Below, one piece after another: positions 11,201-24,310 of a stretch of DNA of 64,000 nt. The notes below the pieces were generated by a model, which worked only from the letters and a program-made list of their open reading frames with translations, was not told the origin of the DNA and did not search any database. A program made the translations under genes and the position numbers. Within the stretch, counting starts at the first letter, position 1; every line of letters starts with the position of its first letter. Origin of the DNA: Luzula sylvatica (lineage: Eukaryota; Streptophyta; Magnoliopsida; Poales; Juncaceae); NCBI GenBank assembly GCA_946800325.1, contig OX326956.1, positions 73,357,087 through 73,421,086 of the forward strand. The letters run 5' to 3'.

Positions 11201-12530
11201 TACAAAAAAAACTGTGTTTTTTGTTAATTCGGGTTCAAAATACGTAATTTCCCAAATTCGGCCGCGCTGCGGCATTCCTCTCGTCGAGGCGAGAGATTTT
11301 GATATAAAGATCGTGCCATTTGGAGAAAGTATGAGAAAGTTACAATGTGATAATCTTCATATTCAATAATTCAGGATGAAATTACCAAAAAAACTGTATT
11401 TTCTGTTAATTCGGGTCCAAAATACATAATTTCCCAAATTCGATCGCGGTGCTGCATTCCTCTCGTCGAGGCGAGCGATTTTGATATAAAGATCGTGCCA
11501 TTTGGAGAAAGTATGAGAAAGTTACAATGTGATAATCTTCATATTCAATAATTCATGATGAAATTACAAAAAAAACTTTGTTTTTTGTTAATTCGGTTTC
11601 AATATACGTAATTTCCCAAATTCGGCCGCGCAGCTGCATTCCTCTCGTCGAGGCGAGCGATTTTGATATAAAGATCGTGCCATTTGGAGAAAGTATGAGA
11701 AAGTTACAATGTGATAATCTTCATATTCAATAATTCAGGATGAAATTACCAAAAAAACTGTATTTTCTGTTAATTCGGGTTCAAAATACATAATTTCCCA
11801 AATTCGTTCGCGGCGCTGCATTCCTCTCGTCGAGGCGAGCGATTTTGAAATAAAGATTGTGCCATTTGGAGAAAGTATCAGAAAGTTACATGTGATAATC
11901 TTCATATTCAATAATTCATGATAAAATTACAAAAAAAACTGTGTTTTTTGTTAATTCGGGTTCAAAATACGTAATTTCCCAAATTCGGCCGCGATGCTGC
12001 ATTCCTCTCGTCGAGGCGAGCGATTTCGATATAAAGATCGTGCCATTTGGAGAAAGTATGAGAAAGTTACAATGTGATAATCTTCATATTCAATAATTCA
12101 GGATGAAATTACCAAAAAAACTGTATTTTCTGTTAATTCGGGTTCAAAATACATAATTTCCCAAATTCGTTCGCGCTGCTGTATTCCTCTCGCCGGGGCG
12201 AGCGATTTTGATATAAAAATCGTGCCATTTGGAGAAAGATTGAGAAAGCCACAATTGGACAATCTTCATATTCAATAATTCAAGAAGAAATTACAAAAAA
12301 AACTGTGTTTTTTTTGTTAATTCGGGTTCAAAATAGGTAATTTCCCAAATTCGGCCGCGTTGCTGCATTCCTCTCGTCGAGGCGAGCGATTTTGATATAA
12401 AGATCGTGCCATTTGGAGAAAGTATGAGAAAGTTACAATGTGATAATCTTCATATTCAATAATTCAGGATGAAATTACCAAAAAAACTGTATTTTCTGTT
12501 AATTCGGGTTCAAAATACATAATTTCCCAA
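8200..12530. repeat. 14-monomer repeat (2546 bp), about 1.7 copies
   Basis: Variants in the same order recur 2546 bp apart: tcctgcc B monomers (8401 and 10947), the cgaggggagcg start, the cgagaga A start, gggtccaaaatac, actttgtttttt, and gtatcagaaag (9331 and 11877). The offset is 14 x 182 minus 2, explained by a 2-bp T-run gain near 9763 and a 4-bp deletion in the monomer at 10558. The match ends near 12530, where gttcacggtgctgcttt is replaced by gtttgcgctgctgtatt. Confidence 0.75.
10558..10735. repeat. 178-bp monomer with a 4-bp deletion
   Basis: Its start reads cgtcgaggcgatttt, lacking the gagc found in other monomers, so the unit is 178 bp. The same deletion is at 13649-13826, 3091 bp downstream. 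That makes it a shared-by-descent marker of a 17-monomer spacing rather than two separate events. Confidence 0.85.
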
Positions 12531-13900
12531 ATTCGTTTGCGCTGCTGTATTCCTCTCGCCGGGGCGAGCGATTTTGATATAAAAATCGTGCCATTTGGAG
12601 AAAGATTGAGAAAGCCACAATTGGACAATCATCATATTCAATAATTCAAGAAGAAATTACAAAAAAAACTGTGTTTTTTGTTAATTCGGGTTCAAAATAC
12701 GTAATTTCCCAAATTCGGCCGCGCTGCTGCATTCCTCTCGTCGAGGCGAGCGATTTTGATATAAAGATCGTGCCATTTGGAGAAAGTATGAGAAAGTTAC
12801 AATGTGATAATCTTCATATTCAATAATTCAGGATGAAATTACCAAAAAAACTGTATTTTCTGTTAATTCGGGTTCAAAATACATAATTTCCCAAATTCGT
12901 TCACGGTGCTGCTTTCCTCTCGTCGAGGCGAGCGATTTTGATATAAAGATCGTGCCATTTGGAGAAAGTATGAGAAAGTTATAATGCGATAATCTTCATA
13001 TTCAATAATTCATGATGAAATTACAAAAAAAACTGTGTTATTTGTAAATTCGGATTCAAAATACGTAATTTCCCAAATTCGGCCGCGCTGCTGCATTCCT
13101 CTCGTCGAGGCGAGCGATTTTGATATAAAGATCATGCCATTTGGGGAAAGTATGAGAAAGTTACAATGTGATAATCTTCATATTCAATAATTCAGGATGA
13201 AATTACCAAAAAAACTGTATTTTCTGTTAATTCGGGTTCAAAATACATAATTTCCCAAATTCGTTCACGCTGCTGTATTCCTCTCGCAAGGGCGAGCAAT
13301 TTTGATATAAAAATCGTGCCATTTGGAGAAAGATTGAGAAAGCCACAATTGGACAATCTTCATATTCAATAATTCAAGAAGAAATTACAAAAAAAACTGT
13401 GTTTTTTGTTAATTCGGGTTCAAAATATGTAATTTCCCAAATTCGGCCACGCTGCTGCATTCCTCTCGTCGAGGCAAGCGATTTTCATATAAAGATCGTG
13501 CCATTTGGAGAAAGTATGAGAAAGTTACAATGTGATAATCTTCATATTCAATAATTCAGGATGAAATCACCAAAAAAACTGTATTTTCTGTTAATTCGGG
13601 TTCAAAATACATAATTTCCCAAATTCGTTCGCGGTGCTGCATTCCTCTCGTCGAGGCGATTTTGATATAAAGATCGTGCCATTTGGAGAAAGTATGAGAA
13701 AGTTACAATGTGATAATCTTCATATTCAATAATTCATGATAAAATTACAAAAAAAACTGTGTTTTTGGTGAATTCGGGTTCAAAATACGTAATTTACCAA
13801 ATTCGGCCGCGCTGCGGCATTCCTCTCGTCGAGGCGAGAGATTTTGATATAAAGATCGTGCCATTTGGAGAAAGTATGAGAAAGTTACAATGTGATAATC
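12530..13900. repeat. Satellite monomers leading into the 12-monomer block
   Basis: Only monomers are present. The stretch matches about 9.5-10.8 kb at an offset of 3091 bp (17 x 182 minus 3), shown by gagcaatttt (10203 and 13294) and the 178-bp monomer (10558 and 13649). One B start is altered to cgcaaggg near 13287, a private change. Confidence 0.7.
13649..13826. repeat. Second 178-bp monomer
   Basis: It has the same gagc deletion as the monomer at 10558. The following T run reads gtgtttttggtgaattc, a private variant. Confidence 0.85.
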
Positions 13901-14008
13901 TTCATATTCAATAATTCAGGATGAAATTACCAAAAAAACTGTATTTTCTGTTAATTCGGGTCCAAAATACATAATTTCCCAAATTCGATCGCGGTGCTGC
14001 ATTCCTCT

Positions 14009-16194
14009 CGTCGAGGCGAGCGATGTTGATATAAAAATCCTGCCATTTGGAGAAAGATTGAGAAAACCACAATTGGACAATCTTCATATTCAATAATTCA
14101 AGAAGAAATTACAAAAAAAACTGTGTTTTTTGTTAATTCGGGTTCAAAATAGGTAATTTCCCAAATTCGTTCGTAGTGCTGCATTCCTGTCGTCGAGGGG
14201 AGCGATTTTGATATAAAGATCATGCCATTTGGAGAAAGTATGAGAAAGTTACAATGTGATAATCTTCATATTCAATAATTCATGATGAAATTACAAAAAA
14301 AACTGTGTTTTTTGTTAATTCGGGTTCAAAATACGTAATTTACCAAATTCGGCCGCGCTGCGGCATTCCTCTCGTCGAGGCGAGAGATTTTGATATAAAG
14401 ATCGTGCCATTTGGAGAAAGTATGAGAAAGTTACAATGTGATAATCTTCATATTCAATAATTCAGGATGAAATTACCAAAAAAACTGTATTTTCTGTTAA
14501 TTCGGGTCCAAAATACATAATTTCCCAAATTCGATCGCGGTGCTGCATTCCTCTCGTCGAGGCGAGCGATGTTGATATAAAGATCGTGCCATTTGGAGAA
14601 AGTATAAGAAAGTTACAATGTGATAATCTTCATATTCAATAATTCATGATGAAATTACAAAAAAAACTGTGTTTTTTGTTAATTCGGGTTCAAAATACGT
14701 AATTTCCCAAATTCGGCCGCGCTGCTGCATTCCTCTCGTCGAGGCGAGCGATTTTGATATAAAGATCGTGCCATTTGGAGAAAGTATGAGAAAGTTACAA
14801 TGTGATAATCTTCATATTCAATAATTCAGGATGAAATTACCAAAAAAACTGTATTTTCTGTTAATTCGGGTTCAAAATACATAATTTCCCAAATTCGTTC
14901 GCGGCGCTGCATTCCTCTCGTCGAGGCGATCGATTTTGATATAAAGATCGTGCCATTTGGAGAAAGTATGAGAAAGTTACAATGTGATAATCTTCATATT
15001 CAATAATTCATGATGAAATTACAAAAAAAACTGTGTTTTTTGTTAATTCGGGTTCAAAATACGTAATTTCCCAAATTCGCCCATGCTGCTGCATTCCTCT
15101 CGTCGAGGCGAGCGATTTTGATATAAAGATCGTGCCATTTGGAGAAAGTATGAGAAAGTTACAATGTGATAATCTTCATATTCAATAATTCAGGATGAAA
15201 TTACCAAAAAAACTGTATTTTCTGTTACTTCGGGTTCAAAATACATAATTTCCCAAATTCGTTCGCGCTGCTGTATTCCTCTCGCCGGGGCGAGCGATTT
15301 TGATATAAAAATCGTGCCATTTGGAGAAAGATTGAGAAAGCCACAATTGGACAATCTTCATATTCAATAATTCAAGAAGAAATTACAAAAAAAACTGTGT
15401 TTTTTTTGTTAATTCGGGTTCAAAATAGGTAATTTCCCAAATTCGGCCGCGTTGCTGCATTCCTCTCGTCGAGGCGAGCGATTTTGATATATAGATCGTG
15501 CCATTTGGAGAAAGTATGAGAAAGTTACAATGTGATAATCTTCATATTCAATAATTTAGGATGAAATTACCAAAAAAACTGTATTTTCTGTTAATTCGGG
15601 TTCAAAATACATAATTTCCCAAATTCGTTTGCGCTGCTGTATTCCTCTCGTCGGGGCGAGCGATTTTGATATAAAGATCGTGCCATTTGGAGAAAGTATG
15701 AGAAAGTTACAATGTGATAATCTTCATATTCAATAATTCAGGATGAAATTACCAAAAAAACTGTATTTTCTGTTAATTCGGGTTCAAAATACATAATTTC
15801 CCAAATTCGTTCACGGTGCTGCATTCCTCTCGTCGAGGCGTGCGATTTTGATATAAAGATCGTGCCATTTGGAGAAAGTATGAGAAAGTTACAATGTGAT
15901 AATCTTCATATTCAATAATTCATAATGAAATTACAAAAAAAACTGTGTTTTTTGTGAATTCGGGTTCAAAATACGTAATTTACCAAATTCGGCCGCGGTG
16001 CTGCATTCCTCTCGTCGAGGCGAGCGATTTTGATATAAAGATCGTGCCATTTGGAGAAAGTATGAGAAAGTTACAATGTGATAATCTTCATATTCAATAA
16101 TTCAGGATGAAATTACCAAAAAAACTGTATTTTCTGTTAATTCGGGTCCAAAATACATAATTTCCCAAATTCGATCGCGGTGCTGCATTCCTCT
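14009..16194. repeat. 12-monomer HOR, copy 1
   Basis: 2186 bp, beginning with the tcctg B monomer. This copy and the next share cgatgttgat starts and gttcgtagtgctg, absent from later copies, so copies 1 and 2 are the closest pair. Confidence 0.8.
15649..15830. repeat. Chimeric A' monomer of the 12-monomer unit
   Basis: The first bases read cgtcgggg, between the A start cgtcgagg and the B start cgccgggg, and the preceding end is B-directed (gtttgcgctgctgtatt). The rest is A (ataaagatcg, gttac, caggatg, ttacc). The same unit recurs at 17835, 20021 and 22206. It places two A-class monomers side by side. The simplest explanation is an exchange between a B and an A monomer in register that removed the monomers between them. 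Confidence 0.7.
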
Positions 16195-18380
16195 CGTCGA
16201 GGCGAGCGATGTTGATATAAAAATCCTGCCATTTGGAGAAAGATTGAGAAAACCACAATTGGACAATCTTCATATTCAATAATTCAAGAAGAAATTACAA
16301 AAAAAACTGTGTTTTTTGTTAATTCGGGTTCAAAATAGGTAATTTCCCAAATTCGTTCGTAGTGCTGCATTCCTCTCGTCGAGGGGAGCGATTTTGATAT
16401 AAAGATCATGCCATTTGGAGAAAGTATGAGAAAGTTACAATGTGATAATCTTCATATTCAATAATTCATGATGAAATTACAAAAAAAACTGTGTTTTTAG
16501 TTAATTCGGGTTCAAAATACGTAATTTACCAAATTCGGCCGCGCTGCGGCATTCCTCTCGTCGAGGCGAGAGATTTTGATATAAAGATCGTGCCATTTGG
16601 AGAAAGTATGAGAAAGTTACAATGTGATAATCTTCATATTCAATAATTCAGGATGAAATTACCAAAAAAACTGTATTTTCTGTTAATTCGGGTCCAAAAT
16701 ACATAATTTCCCAAATTCGATCGCGGTGCTGCATTCCTCTCGTCGAGGCGAGCGATGTTGATATAAAGATCGTGCCATTTGGAGAAAGTATAAGAAAGTT
16801 ACAATGTGATAATCTTCATATTCAATAATTCATGATGAAATTACAAAAAAAACTGTGTTTTTTGTTAATTCGGGTTCAAAATACGTAATTTCCCAAATTC
16901 GGCCGCGTTGCTGCATTCCTCTCGTCGAGGCGAGCGATTTTGATATAAAGATCGTGCCATTTGGAGAAAGTATGAGAAAGTTACAATGTGATAATCTTCA
17001 TATTCAATAATTCAGGATGAAATTACCAAAAAAACTGTATTTTCTGTTAATTCGGGTTCAAAATACATAATTTCCCAAATTCGTTCGCGGCGCTGCATTC
17101 CTCTCGTCGAGGCGATCGATTTTGATATAAAGATCGTGCCATTTGGAGAAAGTATGAGAAAGTTACAATGTGATAATCTTCATATTCAATAATTCATGAT
17201 GAAATTACAAAAAAAACTGTGTTTTTTGTTAATTCGGGTTCAAAATACGTAATTTCCCAAATTCGCCCATGCTGCTGCATTCCTCTCGTCGAGGCGAGCG
17301 ATTTTGATATAAAGATCGTGCCATTTGGAGAAAGTATGAGAAAGTTACAATGTGATAATCTTCATATTCAATAATTCAGGATGAAATTACCAAAAAAACT
17401 GTATTTTCTGTTACTTCGGGTTCAAAATACATAATTTCCCAAATTCGTTCGCGCTGCTGTATTCCTCTCGCCGGGGCGAGCGATTTTGATATAAAAATCG
17501 TGCCATTTGGAGAAAGATTGAGAAAGCCACAATTGGACAATCTTCATATTCAATAATTCAAGAAGAAATTACAAAAAAAACTGTGTTTTTTTTGTTAATT
17601 CGGGTTCAAAATAGGTAATTTCCCAAATTCGGCCGCGTTGCTGCATTCCTCTCGTCGAGGCGAGCGATTTTGATATATAGATCGTGCCATTTGGAGAAAG
17701 TATGAGAAAGTTACAATGTGATAATCTTCATATTCAATAATTTAGGATGAAATTACCAAAAAAACTGTATTTTCTGTTAATTCGGGTTCAAAATACATAA
17801 TTTCCCAAATTCGTTTGCGCTGCTGTATTCCTCTCGTCGGGGCGAGCGATTTTGATATAAAGATCGTGCCATTTGGAGAAAGTATGAGAAAGTTACAATG
17901 TGATAATCTTCATATTCAATAATTCAGGATGAAATTACCAAAAAAACTGTATTTTCTGTTAATTCGGGTTCAAAATACATAATTTCCCAAATTCGTTCAC
18001 GGTGCTGCATTCCTCTCGTCGAGGCGTGCGATTTTGATATAAAGATCGTGCCATTTGGAGAAAGTATGAGAAAGTTACAATGTGATAATCTTCATATTCA
18101 ATAATTCATAATGAAATTACAAAAAAAACTGTGTTTTTTGTGAATTCGGGTTCAAAATACGTAATTTACCAAATTCGGCCGCGGTGCTGCATTCCTCTCG
18201 TCGAGGCGAGCGATTTTGATATAAAGATCGTGCCATTTGGAGAAAGTATGAGAAAGTTACAATGTGATAATCTTCATATTCAATAATTCGGGATGAAATT
18301 ACCAAAAAAACTGTATTTTCTGTTAATTCGGGTTCAAAATACATAATTTCCCAAATTCGTTCGCGCTGCTGTATTCCTCT
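16195..18380. repeat. 12-monomer HOR, copy 2
   Basis: 2186 bp. It is nearly identical to copy 1 over most of its length. Near its end it carries aattcgggatg, shared with the later copies. Confidence 0.8.
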
Positions 18381-20566
18381 CGCCGGGGCGAGCGATTTTG
18401 ATATAAAAATCCTGCCATTTGGAGAAAGATTGAGAAAACCACAATTGGACAATCTTCATATTCAATAATTCAAGAAGAAATTACAAAAAAAACTGTGTTT
18501 TTTGTTAATTCGGGTTCAAAATAGGTAATTTCCCAAATTCGTTCGCGGTGCTGCATTCCTCTCGTCGAGGGGAGCGATTTTGATATAAAGATCATGCCAT
18601 TTGGAGAAAGTATGAGAAAGTTACAATGTGATAATCTTCATATTCAATAATTCATGATGAAATTACAAAAAAAACTGTGTTTTTTGTTAATTCGGGTTCA
18701 AAATACGTAATTTACCAAATTCGGCCGCGTTGCGGCATTCCTCTCGTCGAGGCGAGAGATTTTGATATAAAGATCGTGCCATTTGGAGAAAGTATGAGAA
18801 AGTTACAATGTGATAATCTTCATATTCAATAATTCAGGATGAAATTACCAAAAAAACTGTATTTTCTGTTAATTCGGGTCCAAAATACATAATTTCCCAA
18901 ATTCGATCGCGGTGCTGCATTCCTCTCGTCGAGGCGAGCGATTTTGATATAAAGATCGTGCCATTTGGAGAAAGTATGAGAAAGTTACAATGTGATAATC
19001 TTCATATTCAATAATTCATGATGAAATTACAAAAAAAACTGTGGTTTTTGTTAATTCGGGTTCAAAATACGTAATTTCCCAAATTCGGCCGCGCTGCTGC
19101 ATTCCTCTCGTCGAGGCGAGCGATTTTGATATAAAGATCGTGCCATTTGGAGAAAGTATGAGAAAGTTACAATGTGATAATCTTCATATTCAATAATTCA
19201 GGATGAAATTACCAAAAAAACTGTATTTTCTGTTAATTCGGGTTCAAAATACATAATTTCCCAAATTCGTTCGCGGCGCTGCATTCCTCTCGTCGAGGCG
19301 AGCAATTTTGATATAAAGATCGTGCCATTTGGAGAAAGTATGAGAAAGTTACAATGTGATAATCTTCATATTCAATAATTCATGATGAAATTACAAAAAA
19401 AACTGTGTTTTTTGTTAATTCGGGTTCAAAATACGTAATTTCCCAAATCCGGCCATGCTGCTGCATTCCTCTCGTCGAGGCGAGCGATTTTGATATAAAG
19501 ATCGTGCCATTTGGAGAAAGTATGAGAAAGTTACAATGTGATAATCTTCATATTCAATAATTCAGGATGAAATTACCAAAAAAACTGTATTTTCTGTTAA
19601 TTCGGGTTCAAAATACATAATTTCCCAAATTCGTTCGCGCTGCTGTATTCCTCTCGCCGGGGCGAGCGATTTTGATATAAAAATCGTGCCATTTGGAGAA
19701 AGATTGAGAAAGCCACAATTGGACAATCTTCATATTCAATAATTCAAGAAGAAATTACAAAAAAAACTGTGTTTTTTTTGTTAATTCGGGTTCAAAATAG
19801 GTAATTTCCCAAATTCGGCCGCGTTGCTGCATTCCTCTCGTCGAGGCGAGCGATTTTGATATATAGATCGTGCCATTTGGAGAAAGTATGAGAAAGTTAC
19901 AATGTGATAATCTTCATATTCAATAATTTAGGATGAAATTACCAAAAAAACTGTATTTTCTGTTAATTCGGGTTCAAAATACATAATTTCCCAAATTCGT
20001 TTGCGCTGCTGTATTCCTCTCGTCGGGGCGAGCGATTTTGATATAAAGATCGTGCCATTTGGAGAAAGTATGAGAAAGTTACAATGTGATAATCTTCATA
20101 TTCAATAATTCAGGATGAAATTACCAAAAAAACTGTATTTTCTGTTAATTCGGGTTCAAAATACATAATTTCCCAAATTCGTTCACGGTGCTGCATTCCT
20201 CTCGTCGAGGCGAGCGATTTTGATATAAAGATCGTGCCATTTGGAGAAAGTATGAGAAAGTTACAATGTGATAATCTTCATATTCAATAATTCATAATGA
20301 AATTACAAAAAAAACTGTGTTTTTTGTGAATTCGGGTTCAAAATACGTAATTTACCAAACTCGGCCGCGGTGCTGCATTCCTCTCGTCGAGGCGAGCGAT
20401 TTTGATATAAAGATCGTGCCATTTGGAGAAAGTATGAGAAAGTTACAATGTGATAATCTTCATATTCAATAATTCGGGATGAAATTACCAAAAAAACTGT
20501 ATTTTCTGTTAATTCGGGTTCAAAATACATAATTTCCCAAATTCGTTCGCGCTGCTGTATTCCTCT
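18381..20566. repeat. 12-monomer HOR, copy 3
   Basis: 2186 bp. It starts with a typical cgccgggg B monomer, whereas copies 1 and 2 start with a cgtcgagg/tcctg hybrid. It carries the private variant gtggtttttg near 19043. Confidence 0.8.
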
Positions 20567-22751
20567 CGCCGGGGCGAGCGATTTTGATATAAAAATCCTG
20601 CCATTTGGAGAAAGATTGAGAAAACCACAATTGGACAATCTTCATATTCAATAATTCAAGAAGAAATTACAAAAAAAACTGTGTTTTTTGTTAATTCGGG
20701 TTCAAAATAGGTAATTTCCCAAATTCGTTCGCGGTGCTGCATTCCTCTCGTCGAGGGGAGCGATTTTGATATAAAGATCATGCCATTTGGAGAAAGTATG
20801 AGAAAGTTACAATGTGATAATCTTCATATTCAATAATTCATGATGAAATTACAAAAAAAACTGTGTTTTTTGTTAATTCGGGTTCAAAATACGTAATTTA
20901 CCAAATTCGGCCGCGTTGCGGCATTCCTCTCGTCGAGGCGAGAGATTTTGATATAAAGATCGTGCCATTTGGAGAAAGTATGAGAAAGTTACAATGTGAT
21001 AATCTTCATATTCAATAATTCAGGATGAAATTACCAAAAAAACTGTATTTTCTGTTAATTCGGGTCCAAAATACATAATTTCCCAAATTCGATCGCGGTG
21101 CTACATTCCTCTCGTCGAGGCGAGCGATTTTGATATAAAGATCGTGCCATTTGGAGAAAGTATGAGAAAGTTACAATGTGATAATCTTCATATTCAATAA
21201 TTCATGATGAAATTACAAAAAAAACTGTGTTTTTTGTTAATTCGGGTTCAAAATACGTAATTTCCCAAATTCGGCCGCGATGCTGCATTCCTCTCGTCGA
21301 GGCGAGCGATTTTGATATAAAGATCGTGCCATTTGGAGAAAGTATGAGAAAGTTACAATGTGATAATCTTCATATTCAATAATTCAGGATGAAATTACCA
21401 AAAAAACTGTATTTTCTGTTAATTCGGGTTCAAAATACATAATTTCCCAAATTCGTTCGCGGCGCTGCATTCCTCTCGTCGAGGCGAGCGATTTTGATAT
21501 AAAGATCGTGCCATTTGGAGAAAGTATGAGAAAGTTACAATGTGATAATCTTCATATTCAATAATTCATGATGAAATTACAAAAAAAACTGTGTTTTTTG
21601 TTAATTCGGGTTCAAAATACGTAATTTCCCAAATTCGGCCATGCTGCTGCATTCCTCTCGTCGAGGCGAGCGATTTTGATATAAAGATCGTGCCATTTGG
21701 AGAAAGTATGAGAAAGTTACAATGTGATAATCTTCATATTCAATAATTCAGGATGAAATTACCAAAAAAACTGTATTTTCTGTTAATTCGGGTTCAAAAT
21801 ACATAATTTCCCAAATTCGTTCGCGCTGCTGTATTCCTCTCGCCGGGGCGAGCGATTTTGATATAAAAATCGTGCCATTTGGAGAAAGATTGAGAAAGCC
21901 ACAATTGGACAATCTTCATATTCAATAATTCAAGAAGAAATTACAAAAAAAACTGTGTTTTTTTGTTAATTCGGGTTCAAAATAGGTAATTTCCCAAATT
22001 CGGCCGCGTTGCTGCATTCCTCTCGTCGAGGCGAGCGATTTTGATATATAGATCGTGCCATTTGGAGAAAGTATGAGAAAGTTACAATGTGATAATCTTC
22101 ATATTCAATAATTTAGGATGAAATTACCAAAAAAACTGTATTTTCTGTTAATTCGGGTTCAAAATACATAATTTCCCAAATTCGTTTGCGCTGCTGTATT
22201 CCTCTCGTCGGGGCGAGCGATTTTGATATAAAGATCGTGCCATTTGGAGAAAGTATGAGAAAGTTACAATGTGATAATCTTCATATTCAATAATTCAGGA
22301 TGAAATTACCAAAAAAACTGTATTTTCTGTTAATTCGGGTTCAAAATACATAATTTCCCAAATTCGTTCACGGTGCTGCATTCCTCTCGTCGAGGCGAGC
22401 GATTTTGATATAAAGATCGTGCCATTTGGAGAAAGTATGAGAAAGTTACAATGTGATAATCTTCATATTCAATAATTCATAATGAAATTACAAAAAAAAC
22501 TGTGTTTTTTGTGAATTCGGGTTCAAAATACGTCATTTACCAAATTCGGCCGCGGTGCTGCATTCCTCTCGTCGAGGCGAGCGATTTTGATATAAAGATC
22601 GTGCCATTTGGAGAAAGTATGAGAAAGTTACAATGTGATAATCTTCATATTCAATAATTCGGGATGAAATTACCAAAAAAACTGTATTTTCTGTTAATTC
22701 GGGTTCAAAATACATAATTTCCCAAATTCGTTCGCGCTGCTGTATTCCTCT
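20567..22751. repeat. 12-monomer HOR, copy 4
   Basis: 2185 bp, one base shorter because the T8 run of earlier copies is T7 here (near 21958). It shares ggtgctacatt with copy 5. Confidence 0.8.
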
Positions 22752-24310
22752 CGCCGGGGCGAGCGATTTTGATATAAAAATCCTGCCATTTGGAGAAAGA
22801 TTGAGAAAACCACAATTGGACAATCTTCATATTCAATAATTCAAGAAGAAATTACAAAAAAAACTGTGTTTTTTGTTAATTCGGGTTCAAAATAGGTAAT
22901 TTCCCAAATTCGTTCGCGGTGCTGCATTCCTCTCGTCGAGGGGAGCGATTTTGATATAAAGATCATGCCATTTGGAGAAAGTATGAGAAAGTTACAATGT
23001 GATAATCTTCATATTCAATAATTCATGATGAAATTACAAAAAAAACTGTGTTTTTTGTTAATTCGGGTTCAAAATACGTAATTTACCAAATTCGGCCGCG
23101 TTGCGGCATTCCTCTCGTCGAGGCGAGAGATTTTGATATAAAGATCGTGCCATTTGGAGAAAGTATGAGAAAGTTACAATGTGATAATCTTCATATTCAA
23201 TAATTCAGGATGAAATTACCAAAAAAACTGTATTTTCTGTTAATTCGGGTCCAAAATACATAATTTCCCAAATTCGATCGCGGTGCTACATTCCTCTCGT
23301 CGAGGCGAGCGATTTTGATATAAAGATCGTGCCATTTGGAGAAAGTATGAGAAAGTTACAATGTGATAATCTTCATATTCAATAATTCATGATGAAATTA
23401 CAAAAAAAACTGTGTTTTTTGTTAATTCGGGTTCAAAATACGTAATTTCCCAAATTCGGCCGCGCTGCTGCATTCCTCTCGTCGAGGCGAGCGATTTTGA
23501 TATAAAGATCGTGCCATTTGGAGAAAGTATGAGAAAGTTACAATGTGATAATCTTCATATTCAATAATTCAGGATGAAATTACCAAAAAAACTGTATTTT
23601 CTGTTAATTCGGGTTCAAAATACATAATTTCCCAAATTCGTTCGCGGCGCTGCATTCCTCTCGTCGAGGCGAGCGATTTTGATATAAAGATCGTGCCATT
23701 TGGAGAAAGTATGAGAAAGTTACAATGTGATAATCTTCATATTCAATAATTCATGATGAAATTACAAAAAAAACTGTGTTTTTTGTTAATTCGGGTTCAA
23801 AATACGTAATTTCCCAAATTCGGCCATGCTGCTGCATTCCTCTCGTCGAGGCGAGCGATTTTGATATAAAGATCGTGCCATTTGGAGAAAGTATGAGAAA
23901 GTTACAATGTGATAATCTTCATATTCAATAATTCAGGATGAAATTACCAAAAAAACTGTATTTTCTGTTAATTCGGGTTCAAAATACATAATTTCCCAAA
24001 TTCGTTCGCGCTGCTGTATTCCTCTCGCCGGGGCGAGCGATTTTGATATAAAAATCGTGCCATTTGGAGAAAGATTGAGAAAGCCACAATTGGACAATCT
24101 TCATATTCAATAATTCAAGAAGAAATTACAAAAAAAACTGTGTTTTTTTGTTAATTCGGGTTCAAAATAGGTAATTTCCCAAATTCGGCCGCGATGCTGC
24201 ATTCCTCTCGTCGAGGCGAGCGATTTTGATATAAAGATCGTGCCATTTGGAGAAAGTATGAGAAAGTTACAATGTGATAATCTTCATATTCAATAATTTA
24301 GGATGAAATT
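22752..24310. repeat. 12-monomer HOR, copy 5, incomplete
   Basis: It follows copy 4 for about 8.5 monomers, then diverges near 24310. The last shared tag is aatttaggatg. After that a complete B monomer replaces the chimeric A'. Confidence 0.75.

Larger units (their letters stand above)
13900..24310. repeat. 12-monomer higher-order repeat (2186 bp), nearly five copies
   Basis: This is the most regular HOR in the window. The tcctg B monomer marks the start of each unit at 14009, 16195, 18381, 20567 and 22752, giving spacings of 2186, 2186, 2186 and 2185. The extra 2 bp over 12 x 182 come from one T8 run per unit, which is T7 in the later copies. Class order in a unit is B, C, A, C, A, C, A, B, A, A', C, A. 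Thus the A/X alternation is broken twice, at B-C and at A-A'. Copies differ by scattered substitutions such as cgatgttgat in the first two. The pattern stops near 24310, where the A' chimera is replaced by a normal B. Confidence 0.85.

Noticed and set aside
13908..14093. Minus-strand 61-codon frame, identical at 16094-16279, and a 77-codon frame at 46907-47140
   Set aside because: Chance open frames in variant monomers. Identity between copies follows from the 2186-bp DNA repeat, not from protein constraint.
18117..18452. Minus-strand open frame of 111 codons, repeated at 20303-20638 and 25583-25918, with shorter forms at 22533, 27129, 28585 and 30224
   Set aside because: It lies wholly inside satellite monomers, covers less than two of them and recurs at the HOR spacing. 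182 is not a multiple of 3, so the frame shifts at each monomer and stops soon follow. No family is recognised.
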